Part shown: positions 1 through 5,900 of the stretch, in pieces
Numbering within the stretch: position 1 is the first letter of the stretch
Layout: each line of letters begins with the position of its first letter
Virus record (IMG/VR): IMGVR_UViG_3300021600_000014
Location: 1-35,514 of that record
Source of the DNA: a virus
Direction: 5' to 3' (one strand)
DNA: 35,514 nucleotides
The notes under the pieces: model-generated
What the model was told of the DNA's origin: nothing
The model's database searches: none
Seen by the model: the letters and a program-made list of their open reading frames with translations, nothing else
Translations under genes and position numbers: made by a program

Positions 1-150
1 TAAAAGAATTTGCGGTGAAAACCAAGGCTTCGGTGTGTTTTTTCCAAACTCCTGCGATCCAAGCTGAATGATTTGGAAAAGACGTGCTGGATAGTGTCCA
101 TTTGGAATTGAATATTCAGGTTTAGTTATTCCTGCGTAAATTGGTGCCAT
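1..150 (-). CDS. SSB-like protein, N-terminal fragment (duplicate of right-end gene)
   Basis: This encodes the first 50 codons of the protein fully encoded at 34738-35457 and runs off the left edge. The ATG is at 150-148 behind an A/T-rich leader without a Shine-Dalgarno motif. The only difference from the right-end copy is codon 8, which is ATA (Ile) here and ATG (Met) there. It is not a separate gene but the other side of the circle junction. The variant may be a population polymorphism or an assembly error. Confidence 0.9.
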   Translation of the reverse strand, partial: MAPIYAGITKPEYSIPNGHYPARLFQIIQLGSQEFGKNTPKPWFSPQILL

Positions 151-207
151 AATTTTTTGTAATTTTAAATTTTTTAATTATTCTTTTTTACCCCAACCTC
201 TTAAAGT
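1..207. repeat. Left copy of 207-bp terminal direct repeat
   Basis: Bases 1-207 match 35308-35514 except at position 127 (T) versus 35434 (C). The repeat covers the 5' part of the SSB-like gene, the short gap before it and the last 30 bases of the 78-aa gene. This is what a linear contig cut from a circular or circularly permuted genome looks like. A genuine short terminal repeat is less likely because the boundary falls inside a coding sequence. Confidence 0.95.
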
Positions 208-414
208 CGCTTCAGTACAATAATGCCAAGGATTTGTTTTGCTAAACCTAATCGGAATTAAATTTTTCAACGACTCATCGTCAATATCATTGTTTATATA
301 AAAACAAATTATTTTTTGTTTTTTACCAACAAGTGAAACTTCAATTTTCACAATTTGTCTATAAAGGCAACTACGATTGACAATGTCACCAACCTCAAAA
401 AATGATTTTTTCAT
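178..414 (-). CDS. Hypothetical protein, 78 aa
   Basis: I do not recognise the family. The protein is basic and starts MKKSFFEVGDIV. The stretch with GDIV near the N-terminus, followed by alternating hydrophobic strands, resembles a small beta-barrel, and the protein at 2446-2688 has a similar KYKIGDIIVF segment, so the two may be distant relatives. It lies 4 bp after the 155-aa gene and 27 bp before the SSB-like gene across the circle junction, in the early replication/recombination operon. Function unknown. Confidence 0.7.
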   Translation of the reverse strand: MKKSFFEVGDIVNRSCLYRQIVKIEVSLVGKKQKIICFYINNDIDDESLKNLIPIRFSKTNPWHYCTEATLRGWGKKE

Positions 415-418
415 AAGG

Positions 419-886
419 TCATGATGGCTTAACTTCTTTAATGATCACACCGGAACCCTTGATCTCTTTGATTGTTGGGTTTTTGGTCGCGAGTTCAACT
501 TGCTTCATTGTGATTTCGCCCTTTGCTGATGCGCGCTTGAGATATTTGTCAATCTCAGTTTTTGAAACTTTGAGAAATGGCTTTGCATCCATTCCAAGTG
601 CCTCAATCACATTGCCAACATTGTACTCTTTGGCCTGCTTGCCATAGTCGCGCTTCACTTGCCAAATCTTGATCTCTCCAGTTTCTGTGTCGAGCGTCTG
701 ATACTCGATCATATCCTTATTGTCGCGATCCATGATTTCGACAGTTCGCTCTTTTACTTTTTCCTTCACTTCCTTGGCAAAACGCTCAAGGTTGCGAACG
801 AATAGCAAGGCCTCTGCTGCCTTTTCCGGCGTGCTTAAATAAAAGCGCGCCTGTTCTTTGATGATGTCTAGTGAGTTTTCCTTCAT
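419..886 (-). CDS. Hypothetical protein paired with recombination ATPase, 155 aa
   Basis: The family is not recognised. The protein is highly charged, with a helical first half (about residues 1-50, many Lys/Glu) that could form a coiled coil, then a short mixed segment with TLDTETGEIKIW. Its ATG overlaps the end of the Sak4-like ATPase gene by 4 bp (ATGA), which implies translational coupling. Together with the ATPase and the SSB-like protein it forms a likely recombination set, so a role as an accessory of the ATPase is a reasonable inference. No catalytic motif is visible. Confidence 0.75.
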   Translation of the reverse strand: MKENSLDIIKEQARFYLSTPEKAAEALLFVRNLERFAKEVKEKVKERTVEIMDRDNKDMIEYQTLDTETGEIKIWQVKRDYGKQAKEYNVGNVIEALGMDAKPFLKVSKTEIDKYLKRASAKGEITMKQVELATKNPTIKEIKGSGVIIKEVKPS

Positions 887-1860
887 AATAGTTTTTGATT
901 AGTTGGAGTTATATGCTTTGATGCCGACGTCTGCAGCGCTGAGTTTGCACTTTTTGGTGGCAAAAAATTGGCAGGATCTTGATTCTTTTTGTTGATTCTC
1001 TCAAGTGCTGCATCAAGTTTTTTGCTCCAAGTTTTCAACTCTTCAAGCGTCATAATTGATAATGCTCCCGACTGTTTCTCCAACCATTCGCGATCCTTTC
1101 CGAGCAATAACAATACGCTATCCATATACTCAATGACGGCCTCATCCTCTGTTTTTTCAGCACCACTAGCAGCACCACTAGCAACCCAATCAGCCAATAT
1201 TTTACCAGTTGCTTCAGTAATAATGAAAGGATCTTTACCCTCGAACAACCTAGTATTGTCTTTTGAAACTACTACTTGATGAGAGTCACGATCAATATTA
1301 AAGTTTACAGTCAATTCATACTCAAATCCTTCTCGCTGCACTTCTTTAGTACCGACCTTCTTGACTCTCTTATCTTCGGTCATCACTGTTTCAACCTTAT
1401 TTCTTACTGTGGTGATCACATGGCTTGATGAGGAGGTGATAGCGTCAAGAAATCTTTGGTGACGTGGAGTAGTTTCGCTCCATGCTGACCACGTATTGCC
1501 CTTAAATTTAGCCATAGCTAACTTTTCATTGAGTTGAAGGCATCCACCTTCACCTTCCCATTCGTGGGTTGTTGAATCAATAATGATAGCTTCCATCCCT
1601 GCATTTTCAAATGCCTTGATAGCTTCGATATAACTCTCCGGTGTGAATGGTGGCTTCAAAGTGATGATATTGTATTCTCCAAAATCTGAATAAATATCAC
1701 CTCGACCATTCTCCGAATCAATAAGGCCAATTTTGTCCCAAGATCCAACCAAACCCTTGGCAAGCAATAAAGACGAGTAAGTTTTGCCAGCACCGGACGG
1801 TGATGATAACCCGATCCTCAATCTTGCCTGCGTGCGCTTTGCTTTTCTAATTTCAATCAT
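883..1860 (-). CDS. RecA-like/Sak4-type ATPase (AAA_24 family), recombination
   Basis: 325 aa. A Walker A motif (SPSGAGKT, residues 20-27) is followed by GLIDSENGRGD (about 45-55) and a Walker B strand AIIIDSTTHEW (91-101). This layout is typical of phage nucleotide-binding AAA_24/Sak4 proteins, which act with a phage SSB in single-strand annealing or strand exchange. The last 80 residues are charged and Asn/Pro/Ser-rich, probably a flexible tail. The ATG follows an A/T-rich leader. The downstream gene overlaps by 4 bp, and an SSB-like gene lies two genes further on, supporting a recombination/replication role. The exact biochemical activity is inferred. Confidence 0.85.
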   Translation of the reverse strand: MIEIRKAKRTQARLRIGLSSPSGAGKTYSSLLLAKGLVGSWDKIGLIDSENGRGDIYSDFGEYNIITLKPPFTPESYIEAIKAFENAGMEAIIIDSTTHEWEGEGGCLQLNEKLAMAKFKGNTWSAWSETTPRHQRFLDAITSSSSHVITTVRNKVETVMTEDKRVKKVGTKEVQREGFEYELTVNFNIDRDSHQVVVSKDNTRLFEGKDPFIITEATGKILADWVASGAASGAEKTEDEAVIEYMDSVLLLLGKDREWLEKQSGALSIMTLEELKTWSKKLDAALERINKKNQDPANFLPPKSANSALQTSASKHITPTNQKLL

Positions 1861-1929
1861 AATGTTTTTACGTTTTTACTTTTTAAATTTTACTATTTTA
1901 CACGCCACATCGACCGATGGCTCCTTGTT

Positions 1930-2172
1930 TTATTTTTTGATAACACGCATTATTTTTTCCAATCGGCTCAAAGGTTTTGAGCGTCTGTTTTCTCTGAATC
2001 TGCGTGCTATTTCATTTAAGTAGTTGTTTGCTCCAGCTTTACTGATGCCAAAACGCTCGCGCAATGTCTTGGTGCTTGGCAATATACCATGCTTCTCGGA
2101 CTGTTGGAAATGCCATTCTTCAAATTTTACGAGGTAGTCAAATACTTCCTGTTCTGTTGTTTTTTGATACAT
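1930..2172 (-). CDS. Winged-helix/HTH DNA-binding protein, probable transcription regulator
   Basis: 80 aa from the ATG at 2172. A longer ORF with a start at 2205 is possible, but the promoter -10 at 2196-2201 puts the transcript start below 2205. Residues about 30-60 (LPSTKTLRERFGISKAGANN) look like the helix-turn-helix of LexA/GntR-type winged helices: a short helix, a turn around FGIS, then a recognition helix. The C-terminus is strongly basic. The promoter just upstream carries a GACG-N3-CGTC palindrome also present at the early promoter 4287-4315. Autoregulation through that palindrome is an attractive but untested inference. Confidence 0.75.
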   Translation of the reverse strand: MYQKTTEQEVFDYLVKFEEWHFQQSEKHGILPSTKTLRERFGISKAGANNYLNEIARRFRENRRSKPLSRLEKIMRVIKK

Positions 2173-2195
2173 TTTGTTGTTTTTATAATAGGTTA

Positions 2196-2224
2196 ATATT
2201 AGCATACCTTGGACGTTTCGTCAA
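2196..2224 (-). promoter_or_regulatory. Sigma-70 promoter with palindromic operator (P-early2)
   Basis: On the minus strand the -35 TTGACG (2224-2219) and -10 TAATAT (2201-2196) are separated by 17 bp, with TATGC directly before the -10. The -35 overlaps a perfect palindrome GACGTTTCGTC (plus strand 2212-2222). The promoter at 4287-4315 has the same architecture and the same TATGCTA at the spacer/-10 junction. It would drive the HTH and Sak4 genes. Confidence 0.75.
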
Positions 2225-2441
2225 ATCTATAAATGACCTTAATATACTTTTTTCTGCCCAATAATGCCAATGGTAGAAAGATAAGTCCAAGGATCAATCC
2301 CTTGCCAATGCTGTAATTTTTCACCACTTCCTCGGAATAAACGACATATCCTTGGCGTAAAAGAAAAAACTCCTGACGTTTCCTGCTGGCATATCCAGTC
2401 ATTGATTTTGGATACTTTTTGATGATTTGTTGTGGTTTCAT
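2199..2441 (-). CDS. Small membrane protein, 80 aa
   Basis: The family is not recognised. A basic N-terminal half (residues 1-42) is followed by one hydrophobic segment GLILGLIFLPLALLG (about 48-62) and a basic C-terminal tail, so a single-pass inner-membrane protein with Lys/Arg on both sides is likely. The ATG at 2441 lies 4 bp after the preceding stop codon. The 3' end overlaps the promoter at 2196-2224. It is in the early operon, so it may act on the host membrane, but nothing in the sequence says how. Confidence 0.7.
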   Translation of the reverse strand: MKPQQIIKKYPKSMTGYASRKRQEFFLLRQGYVVYSEEVVKNYSIGKGLILGLIFLPLALLGRKKYIKVIYRFDETSKVC

Positions 2442-2445
2442 ATTG

Positions 2446-2688
2446 TTACTTTAATTTATAAAAAATTTCACTTTCATGTAATGAGTCATCACCATTTTCA
2501 ATTATTTCTTTTGTTTGATAGTACCAATATAAAGTGTCCTTTTTATCTTCAAGATCTATCAATCCATAAGCATTGACAATAACTCCTTGCAAAACGTCTG
2601 TAATACCTTCGTCATCACTAGCAAAGACAATAATATCTCCTATTTTGTACTTTGGCTTTAATAATAATCTTTTGTTAAATCTATTCAT
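2446..2688 (-). CDS. Hypothetical protein, probable small beta-barrel, 80 aa
   Basis: The ATG at 2688 was chosen over an upstream in-frame ATG because it follows the stop of the 49-aa gene (2699-2848) by 10 bp and has the A/T-rich leader usual here. Residues 11-40 (KYKIGDIIVFASDDEG and following) suggest an SH3-like barrel, as in several small phage proteins that begin with GDIV strands. The protein at 178-414 has a similar motif. The protein is acidic toward the C-terminus. No function can be assigned. Confidence 0.65.
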   Translation of the reverse strand: MNRFNKRLLLKPKYKIGDIIVFASDDEGITDVLQGVIVNAYGLIDLEDKKDTLYWYYQTKEIIENGDDSLHESEIFYKLK

Positions 2689-2698
2689 AAGTATGAAA

Positions 2699-2848
2699 TT
2701 ATTGATAAATATCCTCATCGTCATCGTCTCCGATGGCATCCTTTCTTATTTGGTAACGTTGTGCGCGTTCCTCGATAAACATTCGCTTCTCGTTTTGATA
2801 ATCAAGCCATTCTTCGACTGTCATATCAGATTCTTTTTTTCTACTCAT
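2699..2848 (-). CDS. Small acidic-tailed protein, 49 aa
   Basis: A small open frame from ATG 2848 to TAA 2699. It starts MSRKKESDMTVEEWLDYQ and ends with an acidic DDDDEDIYQ tail, with charged helix in between. The start overlaps the end of the preceding gene by 8 bp and the stop lies 10 bp before the next start, exactly the packing seen elsewhere in this operon. No family recognised. Confidence 0.6.
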   Translation of the reverse strand: MSRKKESDMTVEEWLDYQNEKRMFIEERAQRYQIRKDAIGDDDDEDIYQ

Positions 2849-3023
2849 ATTTTTTGATGATGTAAAATCCTAAAATCTTTCTTGATACTTTTCCTTCTGC
2901 AAGTCTTCTCCAAAGTTGCGGATCTGATTGATGCACAACAATGGTAGTGGTCTTTTTTTGTGATTTGACTGCATCGTAGCGTTGATATGCGCGATCCAAT
3001 GATAAGTAGTTTTTTGTTTTCAT
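2841..3023 (-). CDS. Hypothetical basic protein, 60 aa
   Basis: The start at 3023 (MKTKNYLSLDRAY) is preferred over an in-frame ATG at 3035 because the ATG overlaps the upstream stop in an ATGA arrangement, implying coupled translation. The protein is Lys/Arg-rich with alternating short strands and helices (TTTIVVHQSDPQLWRRLAEG). No family recognised and no catalytic motif visible. It belongs to the block of small early genes. Confidence 0.6.
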   Translation of the reverse strand: MKTKNYLSLDRAYQRYDAVKSQKKTTTIVVHQSDPQLWRRLAEGKVSRKILGFYIIKKYE

Positions 3024-3259
3024 GATCGTGTCCATTTAACATTTATGCCGTTTTTTACAAAGTATCGTTTCATAATGATGTCGTACTCTGTGGCTAGCGA
3101 TAACTGCCAACGTGGAAATTCCCAATCTTCGCTCATTCCTAACTCTTTTTTGCATGCTTCGTAATGTATGCAATTAGTGCTGCAAACTCCTTTCACTTCT
3201 AAACGTTCCTCATTTTTTATATTTCCTTCTTCATCGAAGTAATGTGGTGAGCATTTCAT
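3020..3259 (-). CDS. Hypothetical Cys-containing protein, 79 aa
   Basis: It starts MKCSPHYFDEEG and contains C3 plus a cluster VCSTNCIHYEAC (about residues 26-37), which could bind a metal as CxxxC...C with an additional His. The remainder is mixed. The start overlaps the SLT-like gene's stop by 4 bp and the stop overlaps the next start. Early operon; function unknown. Confidence 0.6.
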   Translation of the reverse strand: MKCSPHYFDEEGNIKNEERLEVKGVCSTNCIHYEACKKELGMSEDWEFPRWQLSLATEYDIIMKRYFVKNGINVKWTRS

Positions 3260-3825
3260 ATATTTTTGTATTGTAGGTTTGCTTTTTTAGCAAATACCCA
3301 TTTTGATAGATTACCTTTTATAATTTGTGATTTTGTCCAGTCAGTAGATTTTGCTACATCGAACCGATCCAATGAGTTGATGCAGTCGTCCTGCATTTTT
3401 CCTTTGTTGATTTTTTGCCATTCGCAAGTGTTGCAGTCGTTGATTTGGTAAAGCCCTATATCCCACGTGCCGTTTGTGTTTAGCAGTTTAGCATTTGGAT
3501 TGTTGGAACTTTCACCGGCGGCCAAGGCGGCCATAACTTCTGTAATATTTGTGCGCGGCTCTTTGATTTCGTCAGCGTGTGCGGTTGGTGTCACGGCTTC
3601 GCTTAGTTTGTGTGCTTCCTTCCAAGCCGGAAGTTCATTCACGATTTGCAGCGTTTCTTGATAGCCTGCCCAAACTTCCCGGAATGTTAGGATGTCGAAT
3701 GTATACGTCACTCCAATAATCATCCCCAAAGATAGTCCGATAGCAAGTCCAATCCTGCGCTGCTTGATCAATTTTTTTTCCTCGATTGATTTTTTTGCTG
3801 CTTCAATTTTTTTTAATACTTCCAT
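3256..3825 (-). CDS. Membrane-anchored SLT-like (lytic transglycosylase/lysozyme-fold) protein
   Basis: 189 aa from ATG 3825; a longer TTG start at 3846 exists but the ATG has the usual ACACAAAAATG leader. Residues 1-24 are basic and charged, 25-44 form one transmembrane segment (signal anchor), followed by a linker of about 50 residues. A short lysozyme-like core then starts around residue 95: catalytic Glu105 in AAGESSNNPNA, then NTNGTWDIGLYQIN (116-129), the hallmark of SLT/goose-lysozyme folds. The domain is only about 95 residues long, near the minimum, with cysteines at 131, 134 and 148. It probably cleaves glycan strands outside the inner membrane. Unusually it sits in the early operon, far from the lysis genes. 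Confidence 0.7.
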   Translation of the reverse strand: MEVLKKIEAAKKSIEEKKLIKQRRIGLAIGLSLGMIIGVTYTFDILTFREVWAGYQETLQIVNELPAWKEAHKLSEAVTPTAHADEIKEPRTNITEVMAALAAGESSNNPNAKLLNTNGTWDIGLYQINDCNTCEWQKINKGKMQDDCINSLDRFDVAKSTDWTKSQIIKGNLSKWVFAKKANLQYKNI

Positions 3826-3856
3826 TTTTGTGTACCCCTCACCCAAGGGTGTACGA

Positions 3857-4030
3857 TTAATTATTATTTTTTTCAGTTATTGCCATCTCCACACTTTTAA
3901 CTGCATTGTAGCCTATACTTTCGCGTGCCCAAGTAGCTTTTTCTGCTTCAATTATCTTCATCAAATCGCGATAACTGACCATTGGATTCTCCTGCGAGCA
4001 CTGCACCTTTCCGTAATATTTAGTAAGCAT
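3857..4030 (-). CDS. Hypothetical protein, 57 aa
   Basis: A small frame from ATG 4030 (MLTKYYGKVQCSQENPMVSY) to TAA 3857. The ATG directly follows the TAA of the preceding 46-aa gene (TAAATG), so the two are probably translationally coupled. Mostly helical and charged (MKIIEAEKATWARESIGYNA). No family recognised. Confidence 0.6.
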   Translation of the reverse strand: MLTKYYGKVQCSQENPMVSYRDLMKIIEAEKATWARESIGYNAVKSVEMAITEKNNN

Positions 4031-4171
4031 TTATTTGACTGGTGGCATCTCCGCTACAAGTTTAGTGTGCATATCGCACAGTCTTTTGTATTCAGGTGTC
4101 CCAAATTTTCCCTTAATAATTAGATTGTCAATTTGTGCATTCAACTTCTTCAATGTTTCTTTTTTGTTCAT
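4031..4171 (-). CDS. First gene of early operon, small basic protein, 46 aa
   Basis: It runs from ATG 4171 (MNKKETLKKLNAQIDNLIIK) to TAA 4031. It is the first open frame after the promoter at 4287-4315, about 110 nt into the predicted transcript, and is preceded by a hairpin 2 nt before the start codon. Mainly helical and amphipathic. Small first genes like this are often host-takeover peptides in phages, but nothing specific is visible here. Confidence 0.55.
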   Translation of the reverse strand: MNKKETLKKLNAQIDNLIIKGKFGTPEYKRLCDMHTKLVAEMPPVK

Positions 4172-4173
4172 TT

Positions 4174-4200
4174 TTTTGGCAGCGTCACCCGTCGCCAAAA
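4174..4200 (-). promoter_or_regulatory. Hairpin directly before the first early start codon
   Basis: On the minus strand TTTTGGC (4200-4194) pairs with GCCAAAA (4180-4174), giving a perfect 7-bp stem with a 13-nt loop. It ends 2 nt before the ATG at 4171, so it could limit ribosome access or protect the 5' region. Confidence 0.5.
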
Positions 4201-4286
4201 TTTATTGATTAATTTACTTGGTAGAGAGAGGACAGTAAACGGCTCTTTGTTTTTGGCCTTGCTGCCTCCCTCAACCTTGTAAACCC

Positions 4287-4315
4287 AGTATAGCATAGGA
4301 TAGACGAAACGTCAA
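4287..4315 (-). promoter_or_regulatory. Main early sigma-70 promoter with palindromic operator (P-early1)
   Basis: On the minus strand the -35 TTGACG (4315-4310) is followed by 17 bp and the -10 TATACT (4292-4287), with TATGC before the -10. The -35 overlaps the palindrome GACGAAACGTC (plus strand 4303-4313), the reverse complement of the one at 2212-2222. It lies downstream of the terminator and upstream of the first early gene, as an early promoter should. Confidence 0.85.
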
Positions 4316-4593
4316 GTATCAAAAGAAGTTTTGTAAAAAACAGCCAAATAATGGCTTAAATAAAGCATAATAAATAAAAAAAGTATTTGGCATATTATAC
4401 CATAAATTGCCACGTTTCCCCTTGAGTTCGCCTCGAGTTCGGATTGTGGACAAAAAATCACCTTCAAACCGGTGGAATGAAAGTGAATTTTTGCGTGGTA
4501 AAATGAAAGTTTATTGATATTGGTCGGTAGTATGTGACCAGTGGCCGGGATGGGGTGTTTGATAGTTACCTCATCCTGTGGCCACGTCAATAG

Positions 4594-4616
4594 AAAAAGG
4601 CGTCCACTTGAACGCC
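4594..4616 (-). terminator. Intrinsic terminator of the late operon
   Basis: On the minus strand GGCGTTC, loop AAGT, GGACGCC gives a 7-bp stem (one G-U pair) with a tetraloop, followed at once by TTTTT (4598-4594). It lies 42 bp after the holin stop and before the early promoter, separating late from early transcription. Confidence 0.8.
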
Positions 4617-4657
4617 AATTTTATGATTGTATGCGTGTGTCGCCTTTTTCTTGCCTT

Positions 4658-4846
4658 CTATTTGGTGCCGGCGTCGGATAGTCTAATATCTTTATGTATC
4701 GCACCCACTATAGAAAGCACAATACCCACGATTTCAAACCCATCAGTGACAACCGTAGTGATCTGTTCCGGCGTGAAATACTTCGTCCATCCAAGCAATC
4801 CAGCAACGGTAATAAATAGCCCTAGATATGTTTTGTATCCTGTCAT
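4658..4846 (-). CDS. Putative holin, 62 aa
   Basis: It has two hydrophobic segments, about residues 6-24 (TYLGLFITVAGLLGWTKYF) and 38-50 (FEIVGIVLSIVGA), joined by a short polar loop with TPEQITTVVTDG, and a charged C-terminus. Size and two-helix topology fit a small holin that opens the inner membrane for the endolysin. It is the last gene of the late operon, 4 bp after the amidase and 42 bp before the terminator, the position expected for a lysis gene. Family assignment rests on topology and context, not on a signature motif. Confidence 0.7.
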   Translation of the reverse strand: MTGYKTYLGLFITVAGLLGWTKYFTPEQITTVVTDGFEIVGIVLSIVGAIHKDIRLSDAGTK

Positions 4847-4850
4847 AAAA

Positions 4851-5345
4851 TTAAAACTTGTGAATTAGCGGATAAAGATTGCGTCCCGGGCAAGCAGTCG
4901 GAGCCAATCGCACATCGCGGTGACCTTTCACACTTGCAGCAACAACTTTCGGTAGATCCGGGCGTTGGCTTGTAAGATAAACCAAAAGCGCCTGCAAAGA
5001 TTTGATTTGCGCTGGCGTTGGTTGCTGAGTTTCCATATTGCCATCCAACTTGATCGCAAGGCTTCGGATATTCACGTCGTAATTTCCAGCGTGGTAGCAA
5101 ATCTCTTTTTCATTTACACACTGATAAACATCCCCGACGTTATCAATAGAATAATGGTATGATAGATGCCCCCAATTATCTGCAATGTGCGTGTTTGCTT
5201 CTGAAATCAAACGCTTCAAAGTATTGTAAGAGGTCGGACGAATGACTGCGTCGTGGTGAATTACCACGGTGTCAATGTTTTTAAAATTCATTTTTCCATT
5301 GCTTTTTTTGAATGGAAGTTTTGCTGTGATGTCAATAATTTTCAT
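4851..5345 (-). CDS. N-acetylmuramoyl-L-alanine amidase (Amidase_2), endolysin
   Basis: 164 aa, a single Amidase_2/PGRP-type domain. Visible signatures are VVIHHDA (zinc ligand H30 or H31), LSYHYSID (61-68), ICYHAGNYD (82-90), GHRDV (141-145, zinc ligand H142) and TACPG (150-154, zinc ligand C152). These zinc amidases cut the bond between N-acetylmuramic acid and L-alanine in peptidoglycan. No signal peptide and no cell-wall-binding domain are present, so export should depend on the adjacent holin. The ATG overlaps the preceding small gene's TGA (ATGA). Confidence 0.93.
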   Translation of the reverse strand: MKIIDITAKLPFKKSNGKMNFKNIDTVVIHHDAVIRPTSYNTLKRLISEANTHIADNWGHLSYHYSIDNVGDVYQCVNEKEICYHAGNYDVNIRSLAIKLDGNMETQQPTPAQIKSLQALLVYLTSQRPDLPKVVAASVKGHRDVRLAPTACPGRNLYPLIHKF

Positions 5346-5467
5346 CTTGTTTTTTTATTACTGTTTAATTGCTCGCTTAATTTTTCTGCTATGGTTTTGT
5401 GCCTTTCAATTTTCACACTTGCCGCCGCTTTGACGCCTAGCGATAGAAAAATGATGCCTGCCACCAT
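5342..5467 (-). CDS. Small bitopic membrane protein before endolysin (possible holin/spanin-like)
   Basis: 41 aa from ATG 5467 (MVAGIIFLSLGVKAAASVKI) to a TGA overlapping the amidase ATG. The same frame continues upstream without a stop for seven codons back to an ATT, adding KFNRTIIIV, which would complete a transmembrane helix with a basic N-terminus; a non-ATG start is therefore possible. The C-terminal 25 residues are a charged helix. One membrane helix plus a charged helix directly upstream of the endolysin suggests a lysis accessory, but the function is inferred only from position. Confidence 0.5.
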   Translation of the reverse strand: MVAGIIFLSLGVKAAASVKIERHKTIAEKLSEQLNSNKKTR

Positions 5468-5517
5468 TACAATGATAATTGTGCGGTTAAATTTACTCGT
5501 ATTTTTATTATTAATTA

Positions 5518-5838
5518 TTAAACGATTTCACTCTCCACAATGATCTGGAAAGTTGGAACCGTGATGACTTCTCCACTTGAAAATGTCACTTGCAACTCGG
5601 CGATATAAATACCGTCCGCAGCAAACGTCCCGTTTTGAACGTTATACTTGCAAATACCATTAGCAGCATCAGCAACAGTTGCAGCCAACACAGTGGCGGC
5701 ATCGGTGCTATTTGCCAGCTTCAAATTTAGACTGATCGCGTTTGCGACTGTCAAATCAAGTGCGGTGTTGTCGTAATTCACCACCTCGAAAAACAGATCG
5801 TAACCGTGGTCGTTTTGCTTCACTACTAATTGCTCCAT
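5518..5838 (-). CDS. Baseplate/fibre protein with BppU N-terminal-like domain, 106 aa
   Basis: Residues 12-100 form an all-beta, Ig-like pattern: YDLFFEVVNYDNTALDLT, then strands around NAISLNLKL, DGIYIAELQVTF and TVPTFQIIV. This resembles the N-terminal domain of lactococcal phage upper baseplate protein BppU (PF10651), which attaches receptor-binding proteins to the tail tip. Here the domain is the whole protein. It lies at the distal end of the tail module just before the lysis genes. Domain assignment is by pattern recognition. Confidence 0.6.
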   Translation of the reverse strand: MEQLVVKQNDHGYDLFFEVVNYDNTALDLTVANAISLNLKLANSTDAATVLAATVADAANGICKYNVQNGTFAADGIYIAELQVTFSSGEVITVPTFQIIVESEIV

Positions 5839-5900
5839 AATTTTATTTTAAATTAATAAACTGAATACTGCCCACTGGTAAGGCGAGCAGTATCAAATTA

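Larger units (their letters stand above)
4172..4657 (-). other. Intergenic control region between lysis and early genes
   Basis: About 490 bp without a convincing gene. In transcription order it holds the late terminator (4594-4616), two near-repeats of GAGTTCG around 4424-4440, an extended -10 box TGGTATAAT (TATAAT at 4399-4394, no clear -35), the strong early promoter (4287-4315) and a leader of about 110 nt ending in a hairpin. A 92-codon TTG-started frame across it is not credible because it runs through the promoter. Confidence 0.6.

Noticed and set aside
2845-3042. 65-codon frame on the minus strand
   Set aside because: It is out of frame with the better placed 60-aa gene (2841-3023), which has ATGA coupling.
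4312-4590. 92-codon frame on the minus strand
   Set aside because: It starts with TTG and runs through the late-terminator flank and the main early promoter; its composition is unlike the neighbouring genes.
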